NCBI GenBank assembly: GCA_022494885.1
Contig: JAGVSM010002862.1
Span: 80,423 to 144,422 of the forward strand
Direction: 5' to 3'
Source of the DNA: Micrasema longulum
Lineage: Eukaryota > Arthropoda > Insecta > Trichoptera > Brachycentridae
Length of the DNA stretch: 64,000 bases
Part shown: piece after piece, positions 45,195 to 55,860 of the stretch
Position numbering within the stretch: the stretch's first letter is position 1
Layout: the number at the start of each line of letters is the position of its first letter
Notes under the pieces: generated by a model
Told to the model about the DNA's origin: nothing
Databases searched by the model: none
The model's input: the letters and a program-made list of their open reading frames with translations, nothing else
Made by a program: the position numbers and the translations under genes

Positions 45195-45285
45195 TCTTGA
45201 GGTAGAGTGGGGTTCGTACCTCTGACCCTTAATCCGTAAATTAGCGACACTAGCCACGCAGCCACTACCCGTTCTAAATGATACG
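45195..45285 (-). mobile_element. SINE-C remnant
   Basis: The minus strand reads GGGTAGTGGCTGCGTGGCTA, GTGTCGC, then AGGGTCAGAGGTACGAACCC. These are tRNA-like A and B regions. It pairs with the copy at 49959-50050 (GTCCAGTGGCTAGTGTC, GGATCAGAGGTCCAAGG). Confidence 0.5.
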
Positions 45286-45639
45286 TCGGTTTTTCAAGCA
45301 CTTTGAGTTATACTTACATATCTCTGGATTATTCAGCAATATTACAGCATTTTGTATACACGTCTAAGTGAAAACAAAATTGAAACAAAGAAATGTTCAA
45401 TGGCACTAATATTATGCTTTTAAACAAAAAATCCGATTTTTGAAAGACCAATAAACTTTTAAATTGCTCTCTTTCAAAACTTATTAAAAGTGACATATTA
45501 TCATGTTCTTCCCTGTTTTCTGGCATCTTAAATGGACTTTTGATTGGATTGGATCGTTTTTGAGAGACTTACTAGTAAGACTCGTTTTGGTAAAGTCAGT
45601 AAATTCTCAAAAAAAAAACATACCAAAAACAACGCGACT

Positions 45640-45873
45640 AGGCATCCGCTCATCTTGCGGCTTGTTCTTGCTTTTTTGACCAAAATCCAGACCGCATTGA
45701 TGCCTAGCCACCGTATTCACAGTACTTTTGCGACCATAGAAGTGACAAAGACTGAATCACTGGCGGAACTGAAGACCATACCAAGAAGTGGGTTCGGGAA
45801 ATGTTTCGAAGATTAGATAGAACTCTTCGAAAAGTGCATTTTATCATTTATATTTGAAGGGGACAATTTCAAA
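45640..45873 (+). pseudogene. Mariner transposase C-terminal fragment
   Basis: The frame reads LAFLTKIQTALMPSHRIHST, then ESLAELKTIPRSGFGKCFED, a TAG where the family has Trp, then IELFEKCILSFIFEGDNF. The pattern ELK-x-IP...F-x-KCF-x-D-W-x-x-R-x-x-KCI...EGD-x-F is the C-terminus of DD34D mariner transposases. Only this end is present: the catalytic region is not found upstream, and no terminal repeat is recognised downstream. It is unrelated to the maT element at 35138. Confidence 0.7.
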
Positions 45874-45879
45874 TCACTG

Positions 45880-46545
45880 TTATCAATTATGTATCGTCAT
45901 TTTACAGCATGGAAAAAAATTGACAAACGTAATAAACGTGTTACTTTAAACACCCTCAAAAATCAGCTATAGTGGAACATTTCATAGAAAAATATCATCT
46001 TTTTGCATTTAAACCAGAAATTCTGCGTAAACACAGAAACTACAGGATACGCATAGTAAAATTTATAATCGAAATACTCAGATACCCAAATAACATTAGC
46101 AAAGATGATGGGCTTAAGTGAAGCTCACCTTCGCTCCCAGCACTTGATACGACAAAATTGGCAGTTAAAATTAAATATTTGGATAAATCATAAGAACGCA
46201 AATATTTTTTTTCCATAAAAAAAATTTAAAATGCAGCCTTCACGGGATCGCCCAAAAAGACGATACATTTTGATGAATAATTTCTATCTCAAAATAGTCA
46301 ATTTGCTAAAATTAAAAATATGTGATATGGCATTTAAAAATAATGCTTGCGCGGTCAATAGCAATGTTCCAATGTGATACACCAAATTTCACATTTAGAT
46401 TAGTGAGCTCAAGTTATAAGCATGTTTCTTATCCAACTAATTAAATAACTCAACCGCTAGCTTAAAACTGATTAAATAACGAAATTGTGGGATTTCTGGT
46501 AGTCATTAAATCTTGGTAAATAATCGATCACAGTATAAATACTAC
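45880..46545. other. AT-rich DNA, no feature seen
   Basis: Nothing supported. Confidence 0.5.
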
Positions 46546-46549
46546 GTAA

Positions 46550-46745
46550 ATAGAAGGAAGGGACATTGGCCAGTGGCAATGGGAGCCAGGATCGTCTAGG
46601 GAGATAATGTTAATTATGAAGAACAAGTCCAGCTAACGGACAGCGACAAGGGGTTGGTAGTTGGAAGTTGGTACCTTTCCCGGAGTTAAGCTGACTGGGA
46701 ACACCCCTCGATTATATCAGGACAACTGAGAAGGATCCAAATATT
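46550..46745. other. GC-richer island
   Basis: The block contains GACATTGGCCAGTGGCAATG, GAGCCAGGATCGTCTAGG, TTCCCGGAGTTAAGCTGAC and GGAACACCCCTCG. It has no open frame or repeat match. It is a candidate conserved element. Confidence 0.3.
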
Positions 46746-47105
46746 ATTCATGGATATTCATATTTAAATAATGCATTCTAATTAAACTTCGTCCTCCGGC
46801 AATAAAATTTACCAGGAAATATAATGTTTTTTGACAAAATTTAGTAAAATACATGTCATTGTCATGTTTTGTTGAAAAAATAACTTATTAAAAATTTCAA
46901 TGGATTTTGTAAAAATTTTGTTTCTATCAGTTTCGAGATAAACCCGTTTCTCTGTCGCCAAATTCACTACTCACTTAATCAACTTTAATAAAGATACATC
47001 GATTATAACGTTTATTAAGATGCATGAGTTAAAACCTTACCTAAAAATAATTAAGGCCTAAAAGAAAATAATACAAAAGTATTTTACAAAAGAAAGGCTT
47101 AAAAA

Positions 47106-47535
47106 TGAACGTTGTTATGCAGAAAGCAGCCAGTCATAGAAAACTGAAACTGTGATAATAGCACTTTTGTGAAAAGGGTGAATAATTGAATCTACACAAC
47201 AATCGGAATGTGTTTGACTTTAAAAAAATATAAACAATAAATACATAAGTTTTCTTATAGTACTACAAACAAGAATGCAATTATGTATTTGACCAGTTTT
47301 ATTGATTTTTAAAGTACCGTAAGATTTGTCTAGTTTTGTGGGTCTTTTGTGTAAATTGAGAAATGCCGTTTTTGAGATAGACACCATTTTGAAAAGGTGA
47401 TTATGACAGTTTTTTGTATGAAAACGATTAGGCTATTTTTAGCAGAACATAGAATTGACCTTATTGCACCCGATAACATCAATATCTCATTTTTTCAAAA
47501 TTGTGGACTGGCTGCTTTCTGCATAACTACGTTCA
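47106..47535. mobile_element. 430-bp MITE with 30-bp terminal inverted repeats
   Basis: TGAACGTTGTTATGCAGAAA.. (47106-47135) and its complement (47506-47535) match at 29 of 30 positions. Subterminal pieces (ACTGTGATAATAGCAC, GTGAAAAGGGTG) are echoed in inverted order at 47395-47420. There is no open frame inside. The target duplication is unclear (A-rich on both sides). Confidence 0.8.
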
Positions 47536-47703
47536 AATAATGTCCTATTGTTAAATAATCAAATAACCTTGCGCTAGAACCTATTATATGATTTCCAATT
47601 GTCTAAGTCACACTATACCTAATAATTTCATACCCCTCCCTTCTTCTAATTCCCCGCTTTTCGACAATTGCTCAGACAATATTTTTTATTATAATCAGTG
47701 CAC

Positions 47704-48239
47704 GTTTATGTTAGCGTCTAATAGCATGTGCCACGCAAATATTAATAATATTGAAGATTTTTACTCAAAAATTTATGTTTCACTGTCTTAAATAATACTT
47801 TTGTTGTCACACGGATTTTAATAATTTTTAGAAAAATATTTTTTAATTCAGCATTGTCATCAGCTTTTATGCATAAGAATGTGTTTATGTTAGCGTCTAA
47901 TAGCATGTGCCACGTAAATATTAATAATATTTAAGATTTTTACTCAGAAATTTATGTTTCACTGTCTTAAATAATACTTTTGTTGTCACACGGATTTTAA
48001 TAATTTTTAGAAAAATATTTTTAAATTCAGCATTGTCATCAGCTTTTATGCATAAGAATGTGTTTATGTTAGCGGCTAATAGCATGTGCCACGTAAATAT
48101 TAATAATATTTAAGATTTTTACTCAGAAATTTATGTTTCATTGTCTTAAATAATACTTTTGTTGTCACACGGATTTTAATAATTTTTAGAAAAATATTTT
48201 TCAATTCAGCATTGTCATCACCTTTTATGCGTAAGAATG
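47704..48239 (+). repeat. Tandem array, 3 copies of a 179-bp unit
   Basis: GTTTATGTTAGCG starts at 47704, 47883 and 48062, an exact 179-bp spacing. Copies are about 95% alike by eye. Each has GCATGTGCCACG, TGTCACACGGATTTT and AGCATTGTCATCA. The 67-codon frame at 47588-47791 ends inside unit 1 and is not a convincing gene. Confidence 0.9.
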
Positions 48240-48805
48240 AGAAGGGCCTAAACGGGTAAAAAAAATCATGAATGTAGACGTATCAATAATAGAACGGCTT
48301 TGTTAAAAAAATCTTGATTTTCCCGCCGAAACTATAAAGAAAATCTTCAAAGGAAAAGAAAATGAAATAACAAATGAATCCGGTAAATGGGCGTATCACT
48401 TATTCATAATGGTAGCCATTTGAAGCATGCGGGCTGTAACAATACACGTAAAAATACTACAAAACAATACGCCAACAAGTACTGCTGTGAGAAGTTTACA
48501 CAACCCTGGTCCCTCGTAACTCTTGTTTTCACTGAAGTTTTATGAGTATTATTTCACTGTTGGATATAAAACACAAAACTTCATAGGGGCTCGGTAGAAA
48601 AATCTTGTGTTAACCCTTGAATGCATACTGTACTCATTTGAATACAAAGTCAAATTTTATTATAAATATAAACACATGTCTTGTTAGAAAAAAATATATG
48701 TAAAGCATTTAGTTCGTGGTTATTTATTGAAATAAAACGCTTTGCTTATAACCACTATGTAATAAAAATCAAAACATATTCTTATAAGCACTTATTATTT
48801 ATTAA
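48240..48805. other. No supported gene
   Basis: Mixed composition near 48310-48500 (CCCGCCGAAACTATAAAG). No frame or repeat match. Confidence 0.4.
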
Positions 48806-48807
48806 AT

Positions 48808-48838
48808 TATCGACCGGTCTCGAACCAACGCGAGCTCC
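48808..48838 (-). mobile_element. Isolated B-box (SINE remnant)
   Basis: The minus strand contains GGTTCGAGACC, a perfect pol III B box, after GGAGCTCGCGTT. No A box is found at the right distance. Confidence 0.35.
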
Positions 48839-48883
48839 TTTATAAAGGTTTTATTAAGAAATAAATCAAATCATCCATATTTA

Positions 48884-49142
48884 AATTTGTTGCAATAGAA
48901 AGGAAAAAAATCAGACAAAGAAGTCTAGGCGTTAACACGGCTTACGACTTGTCACTGGCTGTTTGATGTGGCCACTTTACAAAGTTAATAAGCCCTTTTA
49001 ATGCATAGACTTCCATATAACCTTCTCAAAAATGTTTTTCCTCTCTGTTCCAACAAATTTTAATCTTGGTAACTCCCTACGGTCTAGGAATTAAATCCAG
49101 CCTATCTTCGAGCATTTGGACATACTCAAAACATTGTTTAAC
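48884..49142. mobile_element. Foldback element, internally shortened
   Basis: The left short end (AAATTTGTTGCAATAGAAAGG) runs to GTGGCCACTTTACAAAG. It then turns directly to the inverted outer arm (ATGCATAGACTTCCATAT, AACCTTCTCAAAAATG, CTCTGTTCCAACAAATTT). It ends with the long end (CTCCCTACGGTC, GCATTTGGACATACTC, AAAACATTG). The middle of both arms is deleted. Confidence 0.75.
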
Positions 49143-49262
49143 AGTTTCGTGAACGATATTTACTATAGTCCACCCATATCTACTTTGCTAAACATAAGTA
49201 CAAATTATCAAATTTCAACCCCCTTTACCCCTTGATTTCATACCCCCACAAACATAAAATGC

Positions 49263-49432
49263 TACTTGACACAAAAAGTTAAGGTAATAATGGTCTTTTA
49301 TTGATTAAACCACATTCGGCTATTGTATAAGACCTTTGGAATCATAAAATATTGCCAGATCATGTGTTTCAACAAACGCGAATTGTCATACGCGCTTACC
49401 ATTACACCACGAGGCTTACATTTATTTATTTA
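49263..49432 (-). mobile_element. SINE-A copy
   Basis: The minus strand starts GCCTCGTGGTGTAATGGTAA (A box), lacks a clear B box, and continues with GGCAATATTTTATGATTCC and a degraded body. Confidence 0.6.
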
Positions 49433-49955
49433 CATATAGCGAATATGACGTTTTTTAAAAAGAAACTGATTTTAATGGCTTCTTTTTTTAATTAATGGCA
49501 TATACTTTTTTTTTTTTTTTCATTTTTACTGACTAAAAAATTGTTGTCTAATATAATAAGTTATTTTTTTACTATTTTGATACCTTTCGTATTCTTCCAG
49601 TAGCCATTATTGAAAAAAAAACAAAATGTATACTCACACAGAGGCCATGCCTTTGTCGGATTTTTTTTGTGTATTTTGTATTTGTAATTTATTAGTTATT
49701 ACCTATTGTAAAATGCAAAGAAAAAACTTCGATAAATTAGAATAATAACAATTATAATAATAATAATAGCTTGTGTCATATAAATAAATAAACAAAATTG
49801 AAGATTTTTTACCTAGAAATTCATGTTTTTGAAATTTTTTTAAACAAAAGTCTCGTATTTGTAATCGAGATATGCAGCATTTGGTGTTCGAGTGGAATGC
49901 TTTATGCACCATTGGGTGCAAATAAGGGTAAGAAAATTACACTATATAGATTGAG
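49433..49955. other. AT-rich DNA
   Basis: Runs of T near 49510 and 49660. Short frames at 49703-49921 and 49798-50013 have no domain. Confidence 0.45.
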
Positions 49956-49958
49956 CTG

Positions 49959-50050
49959 GGTCGAGGTCCAGTGGCTAGTGTCACAGAGTGACGGATCAGA
50001 GGTCCAAGGTTAAAACCCAACTTTACCATAACTAGAATGGGTGCTATAGT
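49959..50050 (+). mobile_element. SINE-C copy
   Basis: A-box region GGTCCAGTGGCTAGTGTC and B-box region AGGTCCAAGGTTAAAACCC, followed by CATAACTAGAATGGGTGC. It is the related partner of 45195-45285 (minus strand). Confidence 0.5.
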
Positions 50051-50395
50051 AATTGAACACTAAATCTAATGGTCAAAAATAAATAAACGTAAAAATTCAT
50101 CTCTACCATAAAATAAACACTTTTGAGTGTTTTTTCCTTAAAATAACAGCATTACATTAATTTGTTTTGGACTATTGGATTTAGAATATCCAATTACTGT
50201 AGCATGTCTAATCACTATGGCACCCACCTTACTCAATTCTCATTTTTTAATACTGATTTATTTACCACTCCTCAACAATGGTCCCCGAAATAGAAATATC
50301 CGAGTCAATCATAAAAACGCAAATATTTCGTTTACTCGCATTAATTGAAAATGTGAATGACTATAGAATTAGAAAAGGGAAGACGAACCTATCAG

Positions 50396-50585
50396 GGGGC
50401 GCGTGGTACAGTTAGTTAGATGGCCAACTGTAAAACTAGCATCGCGAGTTAGATTTCCGCCATTTGCAAGAAAATTTTTATCTCAACTGGTCTCGGTGTT
50501 GTGGTGTATTTTTCCATTACTTCCTTCGATATACTCTCTTTCCCGCTTGCCGAAAAGCCTCTAAATAGAAACTTAGCGGGTCATT
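50396..50585 (+). mobile_element. Possible SINE-D
   Basis: GGGCGCGTGGTACAGTTAG, then CATCGCGAGTTAGATTTCC, then ACTGGTCTCGGTGTTGTGG look like a decayed tRNA-type head plus unique body. It is a single copy with weak boxes. Confidence 0.3.
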
Positions 50586-50730
50586 ACTTTCAATAAAAAA
50601 TTGAGAAAAAAACGAAACGACTGAATAACTTACTCTATTAAGGGTTAAAGTTGTATGGTGTGATGCCTGAAAGTATGTAGTATCAATGAAAACTTATTGA
50701 TTACAAATATATCTCGTTTTTTAAATAATA

Positions 50731-51330
50731 ATGCAGCTATCAAAAGTAGTGCGTAGTTATAACTTGCACCTACCGGAGATGGGTTCGATTAAACTCAGTG
50801 GTATTTTAAATGATCGGTTAAGCGAAAAATATTTTTTATGTCATTTCTGGTCGAACAATAAGGAGAGGTCTCAGCAAAATGTCCGTACGAGGTTTTCCCA
50901 GAGCATGAATTATGTCATACCCAAAACCCGTACGACTTTTTCTCAGAGGCATATCTCATTTATCGCACCGATAGTGTTCAATATTTTGGAAGAACGTATT
51001 AAGCTCTCAAGAACAAAAATTATTTTCAAGAAAGGAGTTAAGTACTGGATTTTCCCTAGTGAAAGGGATTTGATTGGGAAACTCCTTGATGATTTTCCAA
51101 ATGCTTGAGTTTACTGTTTATCATATTGATGTGCCATTTATATGTTTTTAAAAATATTTTCTATAATAATTTTTTATGTTTCTAATCCTATATTTGTGGT
51201 GATATACTCATGTGTCTGTGTCATATAATTGCTCGTCCCATCTCAACATAGGACTTTTAGTCCCATGGAGTTGGGACTTATTGTCTCAAAAAAATCACAA
51301 CAACCTTATGTATGTGAATAAACTAATAAA
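50731..51330 (+). pseudogene. LINE ORF C-terminus plus 3' stem-loop and tail
   Basis: The 125-codon frame (50731-51108) ends in QQNVRTRFSQSMNYVIPKTR, then TTFSQRHISFIAPIVFNILE, then IKLSRTKIIFKKGVKYWI. The order V-P-K-T-R-T-x-F-x-Q-R...Y/F-x-x-P-x-x-x-N-x-L...FK-K-x-x-K-x-W is the C-terminal signature of CR1/Jockey-like LINE proteins. Downstream, GTCCCATCTCAACATAGGAC and TAGTCCCATGGAGTTGGGAC form the nested stem-loop seen at three other places, followed by an (AATAAA)-rich tail ending near 51330. It is 5'-truncated: no polymerase motifs precede it. This copy ties the stem-loop family to a LINE. Confidence 0.7.
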
Positions 51331-51579
51331 TAAAAGATTTTTACAAACTTGGAATATTAATCTTAATATTTTTTTAAGATTAAATATAAAAAGTCTAGGT
51401 TGCATTTTATGCACATAGGTCGATGTCTCGTTATTTTAATGGACTAAAAAATATATATTCGGAAGTTGCTTTGTATTCGAAAGAATACAATATGCGTTTA
51501 AGGGTTAAAGTACATTTTATGGTTGCGTAAAGTGTGCAAACTGAATCAGTCCACGGTTTCTTTAGTGGCTTAGCTTAAA

Positions 51580-51850
51580 GTTAACTGCGGTGTGGGGGCG
51601 TACAAATTAAAATGTAATGCATCATAACCCCGTACAGACATCGCTCTTATATCTTATTTGGGGGTAGGAGGCACGCCTTTCCACTTTATTATTATCTTAT
51701 GAGGGCATAAACATTTGGAATGAGAAGTGAGATTGGTTTATGGGCGCGTGAATCATAACGTTTTGTTTACATTTTAATATTCCTCCTACATCACCTTTGT
51801 GGATTCAGTGCAGGTACACCCTCAATCAGGATAAACAGTATTTTACTCGC
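51580..51850. other. GC-richer island
   Basis: The block contains TGCGGTGTGGGGGCGTAC, TTTGGGGGTAGGAGGCACGC and ATGGGCGCGTGAATCATAAC. No frame. Homeodomain- and forkhead-like strings (TGTTTAC) occur but are not significant alone. Confidence 0.3.
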
Positions 51851-52140
51851 AATTGTGACCAAATGTTCATATTTAAGATGTCATTCAATTATGATTTTTC
51901 AAAGACGAATTTAAAAGTAAGAATGCCATTGTAATCACAATTAAAAGTTGCATAACCAGCAAGAAAATTAGTTCAGTAACTCCCACTAAATTCGATGCCA
52001 TAAGGGTTTAAAATTTCCTCAAATGGCCCTCAAAAATCCTTTTTTTTAAAAAAAGAATGTTGATGATGATACATCATCATAGCGTAACTGTCTGTCTCAA
52101 AACGATATTTTTTTGCTACTTTGAAAAATCACTCGGTTAT

Positions 52141-53010
52141 TACATCAGTGATAGATATGGGGAAGGGATATAAAAGCCCAGGTATTTACAGAGCTTATGG
52201 CGTGTCATTGACTGGTTTAAGTGGCCACATTACGCTTCACACGCTGCGTAACATTCACTATTCTGGACATTAATTTTACTACACTGATATTTTTTTATTT
52301 CTTTCGTCTTTTAAAGATAAATATAAAAAAATAAAATACCTGAAACCTTTTTTGAATATTTTACCTACTGAATTATAAGTATCAAAGACTAGACAAGAAG
52401 TTGTTCTTCTTGGACCAGTTGGTTTGAATGAACAATATTGATTATTGAGGTGCATTTATTCATTCTGATGAATCTTACTCGCATCTATTTAAAGGATACG
52501 CGGTTTGACTTTTCTTCATATAAACGTATTCTCGGATTCTCTCCCTGAATTATGGCATAAAATCAATATTTTTTTTTTTAAACAGAATGGGTATTTACAA
52601 TATGCGTGTCTTTATCATCATGTTTATTTTTAAGACATTTTTTTTCCTTTGGGAGCTAGGACCATTCAAAAAACAATAAAAGCGACCAGTTTTCAGACGT
52701 ACAGTACTCAAATATGTCGGAAAAGGAATCGACACAGAAAATTTCATTCTTATATTTTTTCTCAAAAAAAACCCGTTTCTGATTTGGGGTGCGGAAAACG
52801 GGACAACAAAACGTCGACTGATTTTGTGAATTTAAGGGATAATAAGTCCGACGCGATGTGCTCTTGTCTTTTTTGTGCAATATCGGGGAGCCATTTGCGA
52901 GAGAATGACAGAAAAACAGTGTTCCAATACCTATTCATCAAAATTGTCCGGCACGGCATATCGTCTTAAGATTTCAGCTCTTTAAGTTCACAAGAAAAAT
53001 TAAAGAAAGG
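52141..53010. mobile_element. Foldback element interrupted by other DNA
   Basis: Left arm pieces: GGTATTTACAGAGCTTATGG, GTGTCATTGACTGG, GCGTAACATTCACTATTCTGG. Centre: AGAAGTTGTTCTTCTTGGAC and CAGTTGGTTTGAATG. The right arm appears as GATGAATCTTACTCGCATC (about 52468-52490) and resumes as TTTCAGCTCTTTAAGTTCAC at 52971-52990. About 475 bp of unrelated sequence lies between these two right-arm pieces. Confidence 0.65.
52496..52970. other. Unclassified insert with opposed open frames
   Basis: This DNA splits the right arm of the foldback element. It holds a 106-codon plus-strand frame (52649-52969) and two minus-strand frames (52762-52959 and 52656-52880). The minus-strand pair reads on across one frameshift (CRTILMNRYWNTVFLSFSRK, then LLSRFPHPKSETGFF). 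No domain is recognised. I see no terminal repeats or target duplication. The composition is closer to coding than that of its neighbours. It could be a fragment of a mobile element or of a retrocopied gene. Confidence 0.35.
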
Positions 53011-53420
53011 TGGATGCTGTAACAAAGGCTATAAACGATTAATGATGTGATTATATTATCGATAGTTATGATATGAATAACTATTTAAGATGATGTTGAT
53101 TCGTATAATTATTACTACGTATATTATTTTTTATTTAATTTAATTTATTTTTGTTACTCACATTCGATTATTTTTGAAAGTATAACAATATTAACATTGT
53201 TTTTGTTAATATTGCTATTGTATCATGTATAATTGTTACTTATTTTAACTATTTTTTTCTTTGTTGTGTAGTATTACTTAATTCAGGCACAACCTAAATA
53301 TCCATGCTAATTTTGTGAATTTTTTTATTTTTTTAATAATTTTAACCTGAAAATATATTAACACATTTCTATTTTAAGTAAGAAGGTAAAAAGAAAAATT
53401 ACCTTATATTTTGAAACACA
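53011..53420. other. AT-rich DNA, no feature seen
   Basis: Nothing supported. Confidence 0.5.
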
Positions 53421-53501
53421 GTGTATCTTTCTGGCTGTGTTTTTTATTGGTTTTTATTCATAAAAAAGGTCATAAAACTGTTGTTTGTAATTAAATTTCA
53501 G

Positions 53502-53738
53502 CGAAGCAGCACGAATTATTTTCAGAGCACAAAACGTATTCCTGAAATTTACGTTATATCGCAAACACATATTGGCAACTTATTTCCCGCAGGACTAGAG
53601 ACCTTCCAGGACGTGAGAGCCTGCTGGAAAATTACACTTCCTAGCACGGGGCTTGTACTTCGGAATATAGAAAATGGTTTAGAAAATCCGCAAAAAGAAA
53701 TAACAAACGAACATCCCAAGGAAAAATTTCTAAATTAA
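53502..53738 (+). other. Weak candidate terminal exon
   Basis: A 3' splice-site-like TTTGTAATTAAATTTCAG ends at 53501. An open frame of 78 codons follows to TAA at 53736-53738, with mixed codon use (THIGNLFPAGLETFQDVRAC, then WKITLPSTGLVLRN). No family is recognised and no polyA signal is obvious. The downstream neighbour is a SINE fragment. This is a low-confidence guess. Confidence 0.15.
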
Positions 53739-53784
53739 TTAGAATTGTTAAATAACCACATTAAAAGTAAAATATAAATTGAGC

Positions 53785-53905
53785 GCAATGAACTGCATTA
53801 GAACACCAACTTCAGGCTTTCTTGTTCATTCCTTACATAAACGTAAGTTGATCAGTCTAACGCTTCTGGCTCCAGTCCAAAGACAGTAAATTATCCCAAC
53901 AAATG
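53785..53905 (-). mobile_element. SINE-A, 3' half
   Basis: The minus strand reads TCTTTGGACTGGAGCCAGAA, GCGTTAGACTGATCAACTTA, CGTTTATGTAAGGAATG, GTTCTAATGCAGTTCATTGCG, in family order. Confidence 0.65.
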
Positions 53906-55045
53906 CGCTCCCTCTACTCCACCCTAAAATCGTTTTAAAAACCGTTGGTCTTCCTGTTGGTTTAGCTAAGCAGTAAGAATTTTAGATTATTCACTCAGTT
54001 TGTTAGCTCTTTGATTAAAAAATGGGAGATTCTCAGGGGTGCCTCTTCTAAAGTTACCGATATTTGTGAAATTCTCGTCTTTGAGAGAATTGCAGAATGG
54101 TTCGTAAATTCAAATTTAATTTGAAATATTATCCAGAAAGCCATATGTCTCAGTGCATGAACGGAACTCATATTTTGTGTCGTCATTTCCCATCAAAGGG
54201 AAATAGTGTCGCTAACCCTTGGTGTTGAAATTATCAAACGTAGTACCTAGCTACTAACTATCTTTAAATAAGCAGTGGTAAATGCACGATTGTGGGATTC
54301 ATCTTTTGGTGACTTAAAAGAAGGGCGTCGGAGTTAAAAAATTGTACAATAATGATAACAATAATCTAATCTGATGTTATTAAAATTATTTAATTACTAA
54401 AATGGATATAGACTATTGTGCAATAAGTAAATACAGTTTTTGCTACCATTTCGGGTTGCAATATGGTCATGGGCATAAATGACAAAATCCGACAAATGCC
54501 CTCCATATAATTTGCCAATTTCACAGTGAAAGAGGCAGTGAAAATAGTTAAATTCAGTTAATATCACGAAATATAAAAATAAAAAAATTAAAAGAGTTAC
54601 TCGTTTACTGACAAGAAGACATTGCTTTTTTGTATGAGTGAAACTGATGGGAAGACCTGTGGTCTTTAAAACGGTTTTCGGTTTGTGAAGAAATGTAGTT
54701 TCACTGTCAGTTTAGCTCATTCTAAAAAAAACCTTTTTTATTTGTAAACGAGTTACTTATTAAAATTTCCCTTTAATAAACCGCAATGTTTATTGAATAT
54801 AAATCTACTGCTTTTATTGCCCCTTTTCCTGTGAGTTTGGCAAATTGTGTGGAAAGCTTATGTCGGATATTGTCATTCTTCCGCACGACTGTATTGCAAT
54901 TACATTAAAAGCAAAGTAGCCGAAACTGTGTTCTTTTATGTAAATGTTATACAGTGACTAAAACCCATTTCCAGTATGAAACAGTTGAATATAAACTTCA
55001 TGAAATATCGCAGAGAAAAACCATCTTCAATATAAACTACGTCGC
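53906..55045. other. No supported gene
   Basis: A 63-codon minus-strand frame (53995-54186) has no domain. The rest is AT-rich. Confidence 0.45.
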
Positions 55046-55049
55046 CTTA

Positions 55050-55105
55050 CAAGGTATTGAACTTGTGACCTCAATCATGGTAGGTGACAACAACAACAAC
55101 ACAAA
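55050..55105 (-). mobile_element. SINE-A tRNA-like fragment
   Basis: The minus strand reads CCTACCATGATTGAGGTCAC then AAGTTCAATACC (degraded B box), preceded by (TTG)n at 55088-55102. Only the middle of the tRNA-like head is present. Confidence 0.4.
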
Positions 55106-55635
55106 GCGGAATTTTCTACACTCGATTTTTTTTTAACTCTTATAGTTCGCTTGCACAAAAAAAGTGGTGTTGGGTCAAAATAGACCCAGTTTTAAATGTC
55201 ATAAATTAGGTGTTTTTTTTTGGTTTTCTTATATAGTTCTATTATCACAATATGTTCTATATAATAAAAGACAAATAGGTCAAGTTTTGTACACAATTTA
55301 AATTATTTAGTTCAGGAAAATGACGTACAAAAAAATATTCCTAAACAATCGATAAAAGACAATATTACTTCTTTAATCAGACGCATTTCAGGTAGGTGTA
55401 AGGTGAATAATTAAATAAAAACATTTATAATATTTCATTAAATCACAAAATAAACCAACATTAAATATACAAGTAAACCATCTAAAAGACTAAGATACCC
55501 ATGAAAAAGACAATATAATCTATCAACCTTAATACGTCTACGAAATTTTTTTTAAAAAATAAACGACCTGCTTTTATTTTCTTCTGTTGGCTTTTATGGG
55601 CTGAAGATGCCATTGCATTTAATCTTCAGAGTCGT
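55106..55635. other. AT-rich DNA
   Basis: GGGCTGAAGATGCC near 55599 recalls the hammerhead core string, but no GAAAC or stem follows. Nothing is supported. Confidence 0.4.
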
Positions 55636-55639
55636 GTCG

Positions 55640-55860
55640 TTTATCATATTAGGAGAGCAGCAGAAGTCAGGGTAAATGTGTTTTGTGTGTTGGCCCGTGT
55701 ATGTATCGCGTTATGAAAAGTAAACAGGAAGGACATCCAAACTGGGGTGAGGTTATGGGGCAATTGGGACGGGGAGGGGAGACGCGAGAACCTCCCACCG
55801 TGGTAAGGGAACGCACAGTCAGGGAACAAGATACGAACAAAAATAAATTAAATATTGGGT
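55640..55860. other. GC-rich island with G-quadruplex motif
   Basis: There are frames on both strands (70, 61 and 77 codons) without recognised domains. The plus-strand frame includes REPPTVVRERTVREQD. The core holds GGGG-CAATT-GGG-AC-GGGG-A-GGGG at 55757-55779, a canonical quadruplex pattern. It is possibly a promoter-like or exonic segment. Confidence 0.35.

Noticed and set aside
47704..48239. CRISPR-like array
   Set aside because: The whole 179-bp unit repeats with no unique spacers, and the DNA is eukaryotic.
50731..51108. Host gene with a 125-codon frame
   Set aside because: C-terminal LINE signature and the following stem-loop and tail identify it as a retrotransposon end.
55595..55640. 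Hammerhead core string CTGAAGATGCC
   Set aside because: No following stem, GAAAC or GUC element; the string alone is not evidence.
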